Source: Neobacillus kokaensis (GTDB taxonomy: Bacteria; Bacillota; Bacilli; Bacillales; Cytobacillaceae). Taken from it: a stretch of 64,000 nt of DNA. Shown here piece by piece: positions 1-12,218 of the stretch. The notes beneath the pieces were generated by a model. The model ran no database searches and was not told where the DNA came from. It worked only from the letters and a program-made list of their open reading frames with translations. The translations under genes and the position numbers were made by a program. The stretch lies in contig NZ_BNDS01000004.1 of the NCBI RefSeq assembly GCF_014656545.1, positions 97,245-161,244 of the forward strand, read 5' to 3'. Position 1 is the first letter of the stretch; the number at the start of each line of letters is the position of its first letter.

Positions 1-337
1 TCATTCGGGCAATGGAACCCTAGTCCATTGACCGAAACACCAAAAAATCCGCTCACTCGGGCTATGAAACTCTCCCCCATTGACCGAAAACCTAAAAAGT
101 GCGCTCTTTTGGGTAATGGAACCACTCCCCATTGACCGAAACATCAAAAAATCCGCTCATTCGGTCAATGGAACCCTCGTCCATTGACCGAAATACTAAA
201 ATATGCGCCCACTCGGGCAATGAAACCCTCCCCCATTGACCGAAAAACTAAAAAGTGCGCTCTTTTGGGCAATGGAACCACTCCCCATTGACCAAAAAAC
301 TAAAAAGTGCGCTCACTCGGGCTATCGGGGCTCTATT
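1..337. repeat. 52-bp tandem repeat array with hairpin-forming units (cut by the window edge)
   Basis: The motif CATTGACCGAAA recurs at 26, 78, 130, 182, 234 and 286, an exact 52-bp period, with a partial unit before base 26. Units repeat best three apart: the unit at 78 is almost identical to the one at 234, 26 resembles 182, and the partial first unit resembles 130. This gives a 156-bp higher-order period. Each unit can fold; the best hairpin has arms TCGGTCAATGG (161-171) and CCATTGACCGA (181-191). The array lies just past the stop codon of the GH95 gene. It carries no ORF and no unique spacers, so it is not a CRISPR. Its function is unknown. Confidence 0.9.
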
Positions 338-353
338 AAAATCCATATATTTC

Positions 354-2729
354 TTATTTTTCAAATTGAAGCTGAACTTTTTGATTTTTATTCATCGTCA
401 ATGAAATAAATCCATCAACAGGTTCTATTTTCCTTTCATCTTTTCCATCTTCCCGCACTACAGCAGTTTTGCTAGATTTTAAAATTATGACGTTTTCTGC
501 ATGGCAAATTACTTCCACTAAACTTACCTGCATCCCTTCCCAGGATACACTTAACTCAAACCCGCCGCGTACCTTGACACCGGATAATGTACCTTTTAAC
601 CAGGTGGACGGTAGAGCTGGCAAAAGTTCAACAAATCCTTTATGTGACTGAACAATCATCTCCACAACCCCAGCTGTATAACTGAAGTTCCCATCAATTT
701 GGAAAGGCGGGTGAGCACCTAAGAGGTTCGGATACAATCCTCCCCCGACAAAAACTTCCCTTTGTGCTGAAACAATATTAAATAATTGATACAGCAGGGC
801 ATTCACTCTCTCCCCATCTTTGAGGCGAGCCCATAGACACATCTTCCAGCCAAGACTCCAGCCCGTTCCGGCATCTCCGCGTCTATTCAAGGTTTGCCGG
901 ACAGCCTCCAAAAACGGACCATCGACAATCTGTTCCCCAGGGTAGGCACCATATAAATGGGATACATGGCGGTGATGCGGTTCAACATCCTCAAAATCCA
1001 TGAGCCATTCTTGTAATTGACCATACTTGCCTATCTGTAAAGGATGAAGCCGCTCTTTTGCTGAACCTACTTGATGAATCCATTCATCCTCAATTTCAAG
1101 TACCGCTGCGGCTGCCAAACAGTTTGAAAATAAATCCCAAATAATTTGCAGATCCATCGTTGAACCTTTCGTAACGGATCCTGCCTGTCCATCCGCAAAG
1201 TAAAAATGATGTTCCGGTGATGTAGACGGCGATGTAATCAAATAACCATTTTCATCTTCGATTAGCCACTCCAAACAAAATTGCGCTGAACCTTTCATGA
1301 CCGGAAAAGCTTCTTCTGCAAGAAACACTTTATCCTGTGAATATAGGTAGTGCTCCCATAAATGACGGCACAGCCATGGACCCGACATTGGCCAAAAAGC
1401 CCAGCTTGGATCTCCGTGGCGCTCTCCACCAACAGGATCAGCATGTCTCCACAAATCAGTATTATGATGGGCAGTCCAGCCGTTTAACCCATACCGCTTC
1501 TTAACCATGTTCCCGCCTGTTACCGAAAGTTCCTTGACTGCCTGTAACAGCGGACGATGACATTCGGATAAATTTGTTACTTCCGCAGGCCAGTAATTCA
1601 TTTCCGTGTTAATGTTCAGGGTATAATTGGATGACCATGGGGCGCGAGTTAAGTCATTCCATATCCCTTGTAAATTCGCAGGCTGCGCTCCCTCCCTTGA
1701 AGAGGCGATTAGCAAATAACGTCCATATTGGAATAATAGTTCGACCATTGCTAAATCATTCGCACCATTTTTTTGGACTCTTTCATCCGTATCAAGCGCC
1801 GCTTCAAGGTTTTCACTTCCCAAAGAAAAATCAACCCGGTTATAAAGTGCTTGATAGTCCCGAATATGTGCTTCTTTCAACTGCTCATAGGATATGCTCA
1901 TTGCCTTTGAAAGAATGGCTGCATTTTTAAACGTTAACTCTTCGAAATCTGTTCCCGGAAGTTGATCAAACCCGTTAAAAGATGTCGCAACAGAAAAATA
2001 TAAAACGGCTGTTGTTGCATGCTGGATCGTTAGATTCCCTTTTGATGATTCCACTTGCCCATCTTCAACAACAGCAGCCAGCCTTCCCTCAAAATGAATC
2101 GCTTTTGTTTCACCAAACTCACCGTAAATAACAGGCTGTTCGTTCTCATGAAAATAAACAGGATCACATCTTTCAGGACAAACCCCTTGTAAAACTAACC
2201 CGTCAGATATATCCGAAGTTTTATATTTTAATAAGCTATCCAATGAAATTATCAAGTTTAATTGTTTGGGAACAGAGCTGGTCAGCCGGACAGCTAATAC
2301 TTCATGCGGATGTGAAATAAACGCTTCCCTTGTGTAGTCAATTTTTCCAATAGTATATTTGACATTGGAGATTGCCTCTTTAATATCAAGTGTCCGATGA
2401 TAATTCTGTGCTGTGTCACCGTGCTGGTATTGAATGAATAAATTCCCCAAAGGCATATAGCTTTGTGTATACGGACCAAACATATTCTTTGTCTCGTCAT
2501 TGGCCTCTTCGTATTTCTCTTCATCGAGCAGCTGCCTTACCCTTTTTAAAGATGCTTGATCGTTGTATTCTTTATTGCTTTGCGGCGGGCCAGACCACAA
2601 TGTGTCCTCATTTAACTGAAATCGTTCTGTCTCCACCCCTCCGAAGTGCATTGCACCAATTCTGCCGTTTCCGAGCGGGAGAGCCTCTGTCCATCCCTTT
2701 GCCGCTTTCCTATAGGTTAAAAGATTCAT
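354..2729 (-). CDS. GH95 alpha-L-fucosidase (cytoplasmic)
   Basis: 791 residues, a normal full length for GH95, the inverting fucosidases that mainly remove terminal alpha-1,2-linked L-fucose (some members act on L-galactose). The family N-terminus with LPLGNGRIGAM and LNEDTLWSG is present. The (alpha/alpha)6 catalytic part carries NINTEMNYWP (about residues 370-380), TSPSTSPEH and QIDGN (about residue 676), which correspond to the catalytic Asn/Glu/Asp region of the family. The usual GNFGG after QID reads GNFSY here. There is no signal peptide, so it should act on imported oligosaccharides. The ATG follows a GGGAG ribosome site. The gene is 29 bp downstream of the GH2 gene, presumably in the same transcript behind importer 1. 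Family certain; linkage preference inferred. Confidence 0.93.
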   Translation of the reverse strand: MNLLTYRKAAKGWTEALPLGNGRIGAMHFGGVETERFQLNEDTLWSGPPQSNKEYNDQASLKRVRQLLDEEKYEEANDETKNMFGPYTQSYMPLGNLFIQYQHGDTAQNYHRTLDIKEAISNVKYTIGKIDYTREAFISHPHEVLAVRLTSSVPKQLNLIISLDSLLKYKTSDISDGLVLQGVCPERCDPVYFHENEQPVIYGEFGETKAIHFEGRLAAVVEDGQVESSKGNLTIQHATTAVLYFSVATSFNGFDQLPGTDFEELTFKNAAILSKAMSISYEQLKEAHIRDYQALYNRVDFSLGSENLEAALDTDERVQKNGANDLAMVELLFQYGRYLLIASSREGAQPANLQGIWNDLTRAPWSSNYTLNINTEMNYWPAEVTNLSECHRPLLQAVKELSVTGGNMVKKRYGLNGWTAHHNTDLWRHADPVGGERHGDPSWAFWPMSGPWLCRHLWEHYLYSQDKVFLAEEAFPVMKGSAQFCLEWLIEDENGYLITSPSTSPEHHFYFADGQAGSVTKGSTMDLQIIWDLFSNCLAAAAVLEIEDEWIHQVGSAKERLHPLQIGKYGQLQEWLMDFEDVEPHHRHVSHLYGAYPGEQIVDGPFLEAVRQTLNRRGDAGTGWSLGWKMCLWARLKDGERVNALLYQLFNIVSAQREVFVGGGLYPNLLGAHPPFQIDGNFSYTAGVVEMIVQSHKGFVELLPALPSTWLKGTLSGVKVRGGFELSVSWEGMQVSLVEVICHAENVIILKSSKTAVVREDGKDERKIEPVDGFISLTMNKNQKVQLQFEK

Positions 2730-2758
2730 TTAATAAATCTCCCATTTCTACTTTTTTA

Positions 2759-5938
<3,180 letters not shown>

Positions 5939-5953
5939 TGTAATGTTCAAGTA

Positions 5954-7609
5954 TTACTTTCCGACATCATACGCTTTTTGATAGATTTCTAGATAGCGGT
6001 CAACCTGTAATGCTTTAAAACCGTCAACGTACTTATCCCAGTCTTTATCGATGTTCTTTGAACCTGTCACGAATTGAACAAGATTTTCTTGGATGTATTT
6101 ATTAATATTGATTTTTAACAGATTCACTTCGTCTGCTTTTTTAGGATCAACCCATGCCGCTTCAAAATTAAATTGTTCCTTCGGTTCAAATCCCTCATAT
6201 TTTAGTGTTGCATTATATAATCTTCTTTCATAGCCCTTTGAGGACAGCTCATCTGTTTCTGCAGCAATGGAGTCCCTAAGTGTCCTAGTTAGTGCCAGAG
6301 GACCTCTTTCTCCCCAGCCATATTCTACCTTGTCTTCCTCTTTCTCGTTAGGGTCGCTAGGAATGATGGCATATTTTGCTTGTTTGCCAGTTAAATCAAT
6401 ATCATCCGGACCGCCCTTTTTCCAATGAACGCCTTCCTTACCTCTAGCTGTCATCATGGTTCCTTCTTCAGTATATAAGAAATCTGCTAACTTAATTAAT
6501 GCTTCGGCTTTTTTCCCATTTGCTTTATTCGTAATGGCAAACGTGAAATTATTGATATTACCATAATCAGAAGGTGTAAATTGAGCACCTTCAGGACCTT
6601 TTAACGGTGGGACAACATCGAATGCTTTTGATTTGTCAGAAGCTATATCAGATATAATTGCTAAATGACTTGCTGCACCAGCACCAAGGACTTCATCCCC
6701 TTTAGGAGTACCTAACTGCTTATACGCCTCCGGGTTTTGGGTGAATGCTCCTTGATCGATTAACCCCTCTTTATAAAGAGAATGAATGTATTTCAACCCA
6801 TCTTTCCAAGCTGGCTGCATCGGAGCTAACACTAATTTTCCATCCTGTACATTTATATAATCCTTACCATTATCTGGCAAAAATGCATTCATTAGGAAGA
6901 TCGTTGGATCATCCCCTAACATGGTACTTTCTCCGCTTAATGGGATTTCATCCTTCTTGCCGTTTCCATTTGGATCATTATTTTTAAATGCTTCTAATAC
7001 TGTTTTAAATTCTTCCGTTGTTTTAGGCATTTCTAAATTTAATTTTTTCAACCAGTCCGTATTTATCCACATCTTCCCATATCTTGAACAATGGAAACAT
7101 TCATTGATTGGAGGAAGAGCATAAATATTACCATCCGGTGCAGTCATTCCTTTTTCCATATAAGGGACTTCTGTCATTAATTTTTGGAGATTTGGCGCAT
7201 GTTTTTCTATTAAATTATTTAATGGCAGAAATACACCTTCTTTCCCATACTTTTGGGCTTCCACTTTAGAAATATTATCTAACCATGCAACAAGCAAATA
7301 TGCATCTGGATAGTCTCCGCTGGCTAGAGACAATTGACGTTTTTCTTTTGCTGCATCCTGGTTTGCAAATTGCCAATTAATTTTGATATTAAATTTCTCT
7401 TCAACCATTTTTGTGAATTCATTTTTATCCCTGTCAAAAACTGGATCATACGATATACTCGGGGTGAAAATGGAAACTTCAATTGGTCCGTTTGGATCTG
7501 GACTTTCACTTTTTGAACCTTCGGATGAACTTTTCTTAGTAGGAACACATCCGGCGAAAAGCATCGTCATTAAAACTAAAAGCATGAAACTAGTTGATAA
7601 CTTTTTCAT
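5954..7609 (-). CDS. ABC importer 1 solute-binding lipoprotein (LplA-type)
   Basis: 551 residues. A lipoprotein signal with lipobox LFAGC puts the acylated Cys at residue 21, followed by a Ser/Lys-rich linker. The large type-1 extracellular binding fold (family of B. subtilis LplA/YtcQ) contains the Ca-binding-like segment DPNGNGKKDEIPLSGES. It should capture an oligosaccharide outside the membrane and deliver it to the two permeases encoded directly upstream in the transcript. The ATG follows AAAGGAGAGGG. The LplA type is typical of complex plant or animal oligosaccharides rather than maltose-like sugars. The neighbouring GH2, GH95 and GH35 genes suggest a fucosylated galactose-containing ligand (inference). 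Confidence 0.93.
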   Translation of the reverse strand: MKKLSTSFMLLVLMTMLFAGCVPTKKSSSEGSKSESPDPNGPIEVSIFTPSISYDPVFDRDKNEFTKMVEEKFNIKINWQFANQDAAKEKRQLSLASGDYPDAYLLVAWLDNISKVEAQKYGKEGVFLPLNNLIEKHAPNLQKLMTEVPYMEKGMTAPDGNIYALPPINECFHCSRYGKMWINTDWLKKLNLEMPKTTEEFKTVLEAFKNNDPNGNGKKDEIPLSGESTMLGDDPTIFLMNAFLPDNGKDYINVQDGKLVLAPMQPAWKDGLKYIHSLYKEGLIDQGAFTQNPEAYKQLGTPKGDEVLGAGAASHLAIISDIASDKSKAFDVVPPLKGPEGAQFTPSDYGNINNFTFAITNKANGKKAEALIKLADFLYTEEGTMMTARGKEGVHWKKGGPDDIDLTGKQAKYAIIPSDPNEKEEDKVEYGWGERGPLALTRTLRDSIAAETDELSSKGYERRLYNATLKYEGFEPKEQFNFEAAWVDPKKADEVNLLKININKYIQENLVQFVTGSKNIDKDWDKYVDGFKALQVDRYLEIYQKAYDVGK

Positions 7610-7686
7610 TTGACCCTCTCCTTTGTTTGTTTAACGTTATATTATTTTTTCTAACGTCCTCTGGTATTAGCTGGATTGCTTCTTCT

Positions 7687-8583
7687 TCATCCTTTTACAG
7701 ATCCAATTAACATGCCTTTTACAAAATGTTTTTGAACAAATGGATACAGCACCAAAACTGGTAAACTTGAAATAACAATCAATGAGTACTTCATTAATTC
7801 TTTCAATCCTTGCATTTTCAATATATCTTCAATATTTGCAGATGGGTCAGTATTCAAAATTAAGATGCTTCGTAAAATGAGCTGTAATGGATATAGCTCT
7901 TCGGATTTCAAATAAATCAATGCATCAAAGTACATATTCCATTTCATCACCGCATACATGAGGACAAGAACTGCAATAATCGGTTTGGACAACGGCAGGA
8001 CAACTTTCAGGATGAATCCAATATCGCTGCAGCCATCCATTTCACTTGCTTCTACTAATTCATCCGGTATCGTAGATTGGAAGAATGTTCTAGCAATAAT
8101 CACTTGGAAAACCGCTAATGCGGACGGGAGTAAAAGTGCCCATATTGTATCAATTAAATGCAAACTTTTTACAACCAAATACAACGGTATTAATCCCCCA
8201 TCAAAAATCATCGTAAAAACCAGTAAAATCATGATCAATTTTCGCCCATAAAATGTTTTTCTTGAAAGCGGATAGGCAAGCATAATCGTGATACTTACAC
8301 TAATAAAGGTTCCAACAACAGTGTAAAACAGCGAATTATAAAACCCTTGAAGAATTTGCGGATTCTTAAACACTGTCGTGTATCCTAATAGTGTTGGTTC
8401 TACCGGCCACAGCCAAACACTCCCGGATGTTACCGCAGATGCACTGCTAAATGAAGCGCTCACAATATAGATAAGCGGATATAAAACAGCTATTAAAATG
8501 AGAACTAAAAATACATAAATAGCTCCTATAAAAAGGCGATCAATTTTTGATTCTTTAATTCTTGTATTTCCTGTTTTCGTCAT
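7687..8583 (-). CDS. ABC importer 1 permease (LplC/YtcP-type)
   Basis: 298 residues with about six transmembrane helices; the first is at about residues 20-40. The MalG-like permease loop EASEMDGCSDIGFILKVVLP is the EAA motif that contacts the ATPase. The C-terminus ends GMLIGSVKG, typical of the LplC/YtcP subgroup. The frame can begin at 8601, but that ATG overlaps its own ribosome site (AGGAGGGAAGG). The ATG at 8583 (MTKTGNTRIK) is placed correctly. It forms the membrane channel with the neighbouring LplB-type subunit. No ATP-binding subunit is encoded in the operon. Confidence 0.92.
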   Translation of the reverse strand: MTKTGNTRIKESKIDRLFIGAIYVFLVLILIAVLYPLIYIVSASFSSASAVTSGSVWLWPVEPTLLGYTTVFKNPQILQGFYNSLFYTVVGTFISVSITIMLAYPLSRKTFYGRKLIMILLVFTMIFDGGLIPLYLVVKSLHLIDTIWALLLPSALAVFQVIIARTFFQSTIPDELVEASEMDGCSDIGFILKVVLPLSKPIIAVLVLMYAVMKWNMYFDALIYLKSEELYPLQLILRSILILNTDPSANIEDILKMQGLKELMKYSLIVISSLPVLVLYPFVQKHFVKGMLIGSVKG

Positions 8584-8594
8584 ATCCTTCCCTC

Positions 8595-9566
8595 CTACCA
8601 TAAGCTTGATGATGAGAATCGTTTAGATATTTTGTTAGCAGTAAAGATTAATATGAAGTTAACAATCGAGTTAAATAATCCAACTGCAGATGCAAAGCTA
8701 AAGTTTGCTCCAAGCAATCCGACTTTATAAACGTATGTCGAAATTACCTCAGAAGAATTCGTATTTAATGGATTTTGTAATAGATAGATTTTTTCAAACC
8801 CCAGCGACATGATGCTTCCTACATTAAGAATTAATAGGACAATGATAATAGGAAATATTCCTGGAAGGTCAACGTTCATAATCTTTTGAAAGCGATTTGC
8901 TCCATCAACCTTAGCCGCTTCATACAATTGTGTATCAATGCCAGCCAGAGCCGCTAAATAAATGATTGTCGCATATCCTGTGTTCTGCCACACATCTGAC
9001 CAAACATAGATGGATTTGAAATAGATTGGATTTCCTAAAAAATTTATCGGCTCTATTCCAAATAAGCCTAAAATATTATTTACAAATCCTGCATTGGGCG
9101 ATAAAAATAAAATAATGATTGATACCATAATGACAGTTGAGATGAAGTATGGTGCATATGTAACTGTTTGGACGAACTTTTTGAACCGGGCATTTTGGAC
9201 TTCATTTAACGCTAATGCTAATATAATGGGACAAATAAACCCAACTATTAATCCGTAAATACTCAAGCCTAATGTATTCTTTAATAAGAGAGAAAAGTTC
9301 GGACTCTGAAAAAAGTCCTTGAAATACTTTAGTCCCACCCAGTCGCTGCCAAAAATTCCTTTTACCACACTATACTCTTTAAACGCAATGACGATCCCAG
9401 CCATCGGAACATACTTAAAGGTAATCAAAAAGGCTAGTGGGATGACAACTAAAAAATATAATTGCCAGTGCTTCTTAATTTTTTTCCATCTGGAATGCTT
9501 TGATACAGCTAGGGTTTTAATCCCTGCTTTCTCAATACCTTGCTGATTTATGACTTCTGTTTTCAT
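8595..9566 (-). CDS. ABC importer 1 permease (LplB/YteP-type)
   Basis: 323 residues. After a cytoplasmic N-terminus of about 30 residues there are six membrane helices, and the EAA loop reads YEAAKVDGANRFQKIMNVDLP. The C-terminus RFSSSSLW is characteristic of LplB-type subunits. It is the first gene of the importer 1 transcript, with GGGGGG as ribosome site before the ATG. A cre-like box and a LacI-type half-conserved operator lie in the leader. It partners the LplC-type permease, whose start is 11 bp after this stop codon. Confidence 0.92.
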   Translation of the reverse strand: MKTEVINQQGIEKAGIKTLAVSKHSRWKKIKKHWQLYFLVVIPLAFLITFKYVPMAGIVIAFKEYSVVKGIFGSDWVGLKYFKDFFQSPNFSLLLKNTLGLSIYGLIVGFICPIILALALNEVQNARFKKFVQTVTYAPYFISTVIMVSIIILFLSPNAGFVNNILGLFGIEPINFLGNPIYFKSIYVWSDVWQNTGYATIIYLAALAGIDTQLYEAAKVDGANRFQKIMNVDLPGIFPIIIVLLILNVGSIMSLGFEKIYLLQNPLNTNSSEVISTYVYKVGLLGANFSFASAVGLFNSIVNFILIFTANKISKRFSSSSLW

Positions 9567-9582
9567 ATAACCCCCCCATTTT

Positions 9583-9597
9583 ATTAAACGCTTACAT
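9583..9597 (-). promoter_or_regulatory. cre-like box before importer 1
   Basis: Read on the minus strand: ATGTAAGCGTTTAAT. It matches the CcpA consensus WTGNAANCGNWNNCW at 14 of 15 positions (the late C is A). It lies 17 bp ahead of the first permease ATG, in the leader, where bound CcpA would block transcription. Suggests carbon catabolite repression of importer 1. Confidence 0.55.
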
Positions 9598-9622
9598 CAC
9601 AATAGTAAAATTTGAAACTTTA

Positions 9623-9638
9623 ATGTTATCGCTATCAT
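9623..9638. promoter_or_regulatory. Degenerate LacI-type operator before importer 1
   Basis: ATGTTATCGCTATCAT is an imperfect palindrome sharing the TGTTATCG core with the operators at 15438, 15523 and 23515. The right half is degraded. It may link importer 1 to the LacI-family regulator encoded at 15609, but it is the weakest of the four sites. Confidence 0.4.
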
Positions 9639-9689
9639 AAATGAATTTAGAAAAATTAAAAAGGTGCGATTTTATCCCGAAGTACAGCA

Positions 9690-9718
9690 AAAAAACCCTT
9701 TATTATCAAGGGTTTTTT
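9690..9718 (-). terminator. Terminator of the AraC-type regulator gene
   Basis: Perfect 11-bp arms AAAAAACCCTT (9690-9700) and AAGGGTTTTTT (9708-9718) with a 7-nt loop. It lies 65 bp beyond the regulator stop codon and separates that gene from the importer 1 promoter. Because of the A and T tracts it could work in both directions. Confidence 0.85.
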
Positions 9719-9782
9719 CGGTACAAGTTAGGCAACCGTACACTAAAATAATAGGGTACAATTCATTGTAAGCTTATTTTAA

Positions 9783-12080
9783 TCACGCTTCTTTTAACAT
9801 TTTTCGAAATTCCGATGGGGATGAGCCGGTATTTCGTTTAAAGGCACGTCGAAAAGAGTGGGCACTGTTATACCCTGAAAGCAAAGCAATTTCCTCAATT
9901 GAATCCTGGGAATGAATTAATTTTGATTTGGCAAAGCTTATGCGTACATCCTCAATGAAATCGGATATATTCACTCCAACGTGTTCCTTAAAAATGGATG
10001 GAAGCATTTTTTCGGGAAGCCCAACCGCATCAGCAATCTTATACAAAGATAAATCTGGATCTTGGTAATTCTTTTTAATCCACTCTTTTATTCTATGAAT
10101 GACCTGATGCCTACCTACGGCCTTACTCTCATAAATGGACTGGGAAACTTCTATCAAAATTTCTTTTATTCGCTTCAAATTTTCTCCAAAAGATCCCTTT
10201 ATCGAATAGAGTTCTTCTAATCGGTTGCGAATTTTTTGGACTAATACTGGGTTCAATTGTGTATTTTTCAAATAAATTCTTATCACTGTTCCTTTCAAGG
10301 ATGCAAATAATTGTTTACCTGTTTGATAAGATAATGCTCTGTTTTCAATATTTTCTATAAGAACTTTATCAAATATCTCTTTAACTTCATTTATTTCTCC
10401 GCTTTTAACAGCGTTAATAAGACGAAGTTCTAACTCTACAGGATAGTAATAATCGACAGTATCTTCCTTATATTTTTGCTTAAATCTATATAAAGAGCCT
10501 TTATGATGAATTGCTTGAATAAACGGCAAACTCCCCTTAGCTTCCTCAAAAGATTGATGAATATCCAAAACCTGTTCAAACTGGCTTCCTAGACCAATGT
10601 TGACTTTCAGGCTATATTTCTTTTCTAATTGATTAATTAATAAGTTAAGGGTCTCTTCTACATTTTTCGTTTCTTGTGGAGATATTTGTTTCTCAAAAGA
10701 CAAAAGAAATAGAACTTGGTCTTTCTCAATATTTGAATGTAGAACGTCACCTAAAAATATATCTGTTAATTCATTTTGAATGTATATTTGAGCTACATTC
10801 ATTTCATCTAACATATCCTTATCCAATTCATTCAAAAGATGAATAATTTGCACGATTCCAACATAACCGTAGTGCCCTTTTAATGGCATATTTGCCTGTT
10901 CAATTAATGCTTGGGCTTCTTTTGTAGAAGTTAACTCCCCAATAGCTAGTTTTCGAAGTACCGAATCTTGCATAATAGGAAGTTGGTTTTGAAGCTGCTC
11001 CTTGAGCGTATCATTTTTAGCAATGATATCCTCCACGTTGCTATGAATAAAATCATAAGGGTTTGTTACTTTTCTTGCATCTGTAATCTTCATCATTCCA
11101 AGAAGCCTGTTTAATGGAATACAATTTTTATATGAAAAAAGCAGTGCCATTAATAATCCGACAATAATGGTAATAATAGCGATAACAATACTAATGGTTT
11201 GCATAAAACTAATATCAGCTGATAGTTTCTTTTTGGAGAGGACTGCGACATATGTCCATTTATTATTGTTGGACTTGGTTTCAATATACATAAACTTCTT
11301 ATCATGATTCTTCAATTTGATTTTACCATTCGATTTATCAAACATAATCATCTTATCATTTATGTTGTCGCCGATAATGAAATCCCCTTTTTCATTAACA
11401 ATAAATGCTGCACCATCATATTGTGAAGAAATTCTATGTAGCATAGAAGTGATTTCCGCACCATTAATCATGACAACGATATTAGCTTTCGGGTTCCCTT
11501 TCTCACTAAACGGAAGTGATTGAACATATGTAATAATCGGTTTTGTTCCTTTTCCAATCTTCACCATTGTGGCTGGCATAAAATATCTTGAGAGATAGGT
11601 TTGATGAATGGTCTTTTTCCACTCATCATAACCTAGTCCCTCATAGACATGAGTATTATAAAAGTCTTTCGTTCGAACATATGATGATTTAGGAGATACA
11701 ATTGTGTCAATTTGATTAAAATAAATATAAAAATTACTAAATAATTTGTTTGTATACAAATATGGTTGTAGGCTATTACGGACCTTGTAAGCCTCGTACC
11801 CAAAATTGATATCATTTTTCGATTTCCGATACATTAATTGATTAATATCAGGATTCAACGACATTTGAAATACAAACTTTTCAATCTCCTCATTTTTTTG
11901 ATCAATAATGTCCTTTGTTTGATTCAATAAGTTTTTACTATTCTCCGTTGCGTAGTCTTTTAATTTATGAATACTTACTTTATAAACAATAACGCTTGCC
12001 AAAAGCGGAATGACGAGAATTAATATATATGATAATAAAAACTTTCTAAAAATGTTTATTTTTTCAAGCCTTGCAAACAT
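9783..12080 (-). CDS. Membrane-anchored one-component AraC-family regulator
   Basis: 765 residues. A first membrane helix (about residues 12-34) and a second (about 293-320) bracket an extracytoplasmic region of about 255 residues resembling a dCache-type sensor. A long cytoplasmic linker follows (about 330-650), and the C-terminus is an AraC double helix-turn-helix (about 660-765, with ISDFIEDVRISFAKSKLIHS and GYNSAHSFRRAFKRNTG). There is no receiver domain or kinase, so sensing and DNA binding are in one membrane-bound protein, as in the B. subtilis YtdP type. It lies next to importer 1 and probably activates it. The ATG follows GGAAGGGG. The ligand cannot be read from sequence. Confidence 0.9.
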   Translation of the reverse strand: MFARLEKINIFRKFLLSYILILVIPLLASVIVYKVSIHKLKDYATENSKNLLNQTKDIIDQKNEEIEKFVFQMSLNPDINQLMYRKSKNDINFGYEAYKVRNSLQPYLYTNKLFSNFYIYFNQIDTIVSPKSSYVRTKDFYNTHVYEGLGYDEWKKTIHQTYLSRYFMPATMVKIGKGTKPIITYVQSLPFSEKGNPKANIVVMINGAEITSMLHRISSQYDGAAFIVNEKGDFIIGDNINDKMIMFDKSNGKIKLKNHDKKFMYIETKSNNNKWTYVAVLSKKKLSADISFMQTISIVIAIITIIVGLLMALLFSYKNCIPLNRLLGMMKITDARKVTNPYDFIHSNVEDIIAKNDTLKEQLQNQLPIMQDSVLRKLAIGELTSTKEAQALIEQANMPLKGHYGYVGIVQIIHLLNELDKDMLDEMNVAQIYIQNELTDIFLGDVLHSNIEKDQVLFLLSFEKQISPQETKNVEETLNLLINQLEKKYSLKVNIGLGSQFEQVLDIHQSFEEAKGSLPFIQAIHHKGSLYRFKQKYKEDTVDYYYPVELELRLINAVKSGEINEVKEIFDKVLIENIENRALSYQTGKQLFASLKGTVIRIYLKNTQLNPVLVQKIRNRLEELYSIKGSFGENLKRIKEILIEVSQSIYESKAVGRHQVIHRIKEWIKKNYQDPDLSLYKIADAVGLPEKMLPSIFKEHVGVNISDFIEDVRISFAKSKLIHSQDSIEEIALLSGYNSAHSFRRAFKRNTGSSPSEFRKMLKEA

Positions 12081-12218
12081 TATTTCCCCTTCCTTCCGCT
12101 TTTGTTAGCATAATCGGTTTCTCAATAGTCTGCAAACAGTAAAGGTGATAATCATTACTGGAAGTTTCTTAAAATACTTTCCTCCATGACCAATTACTAT
12201 TTGTAATGCTCACTTATT

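Noticed and set aside
1..337. CRISPR array
   Set aside because: The units are contiguous 52-bp repeats that vary along their whole length. There are no unique spacers of constant size and no cas genes.
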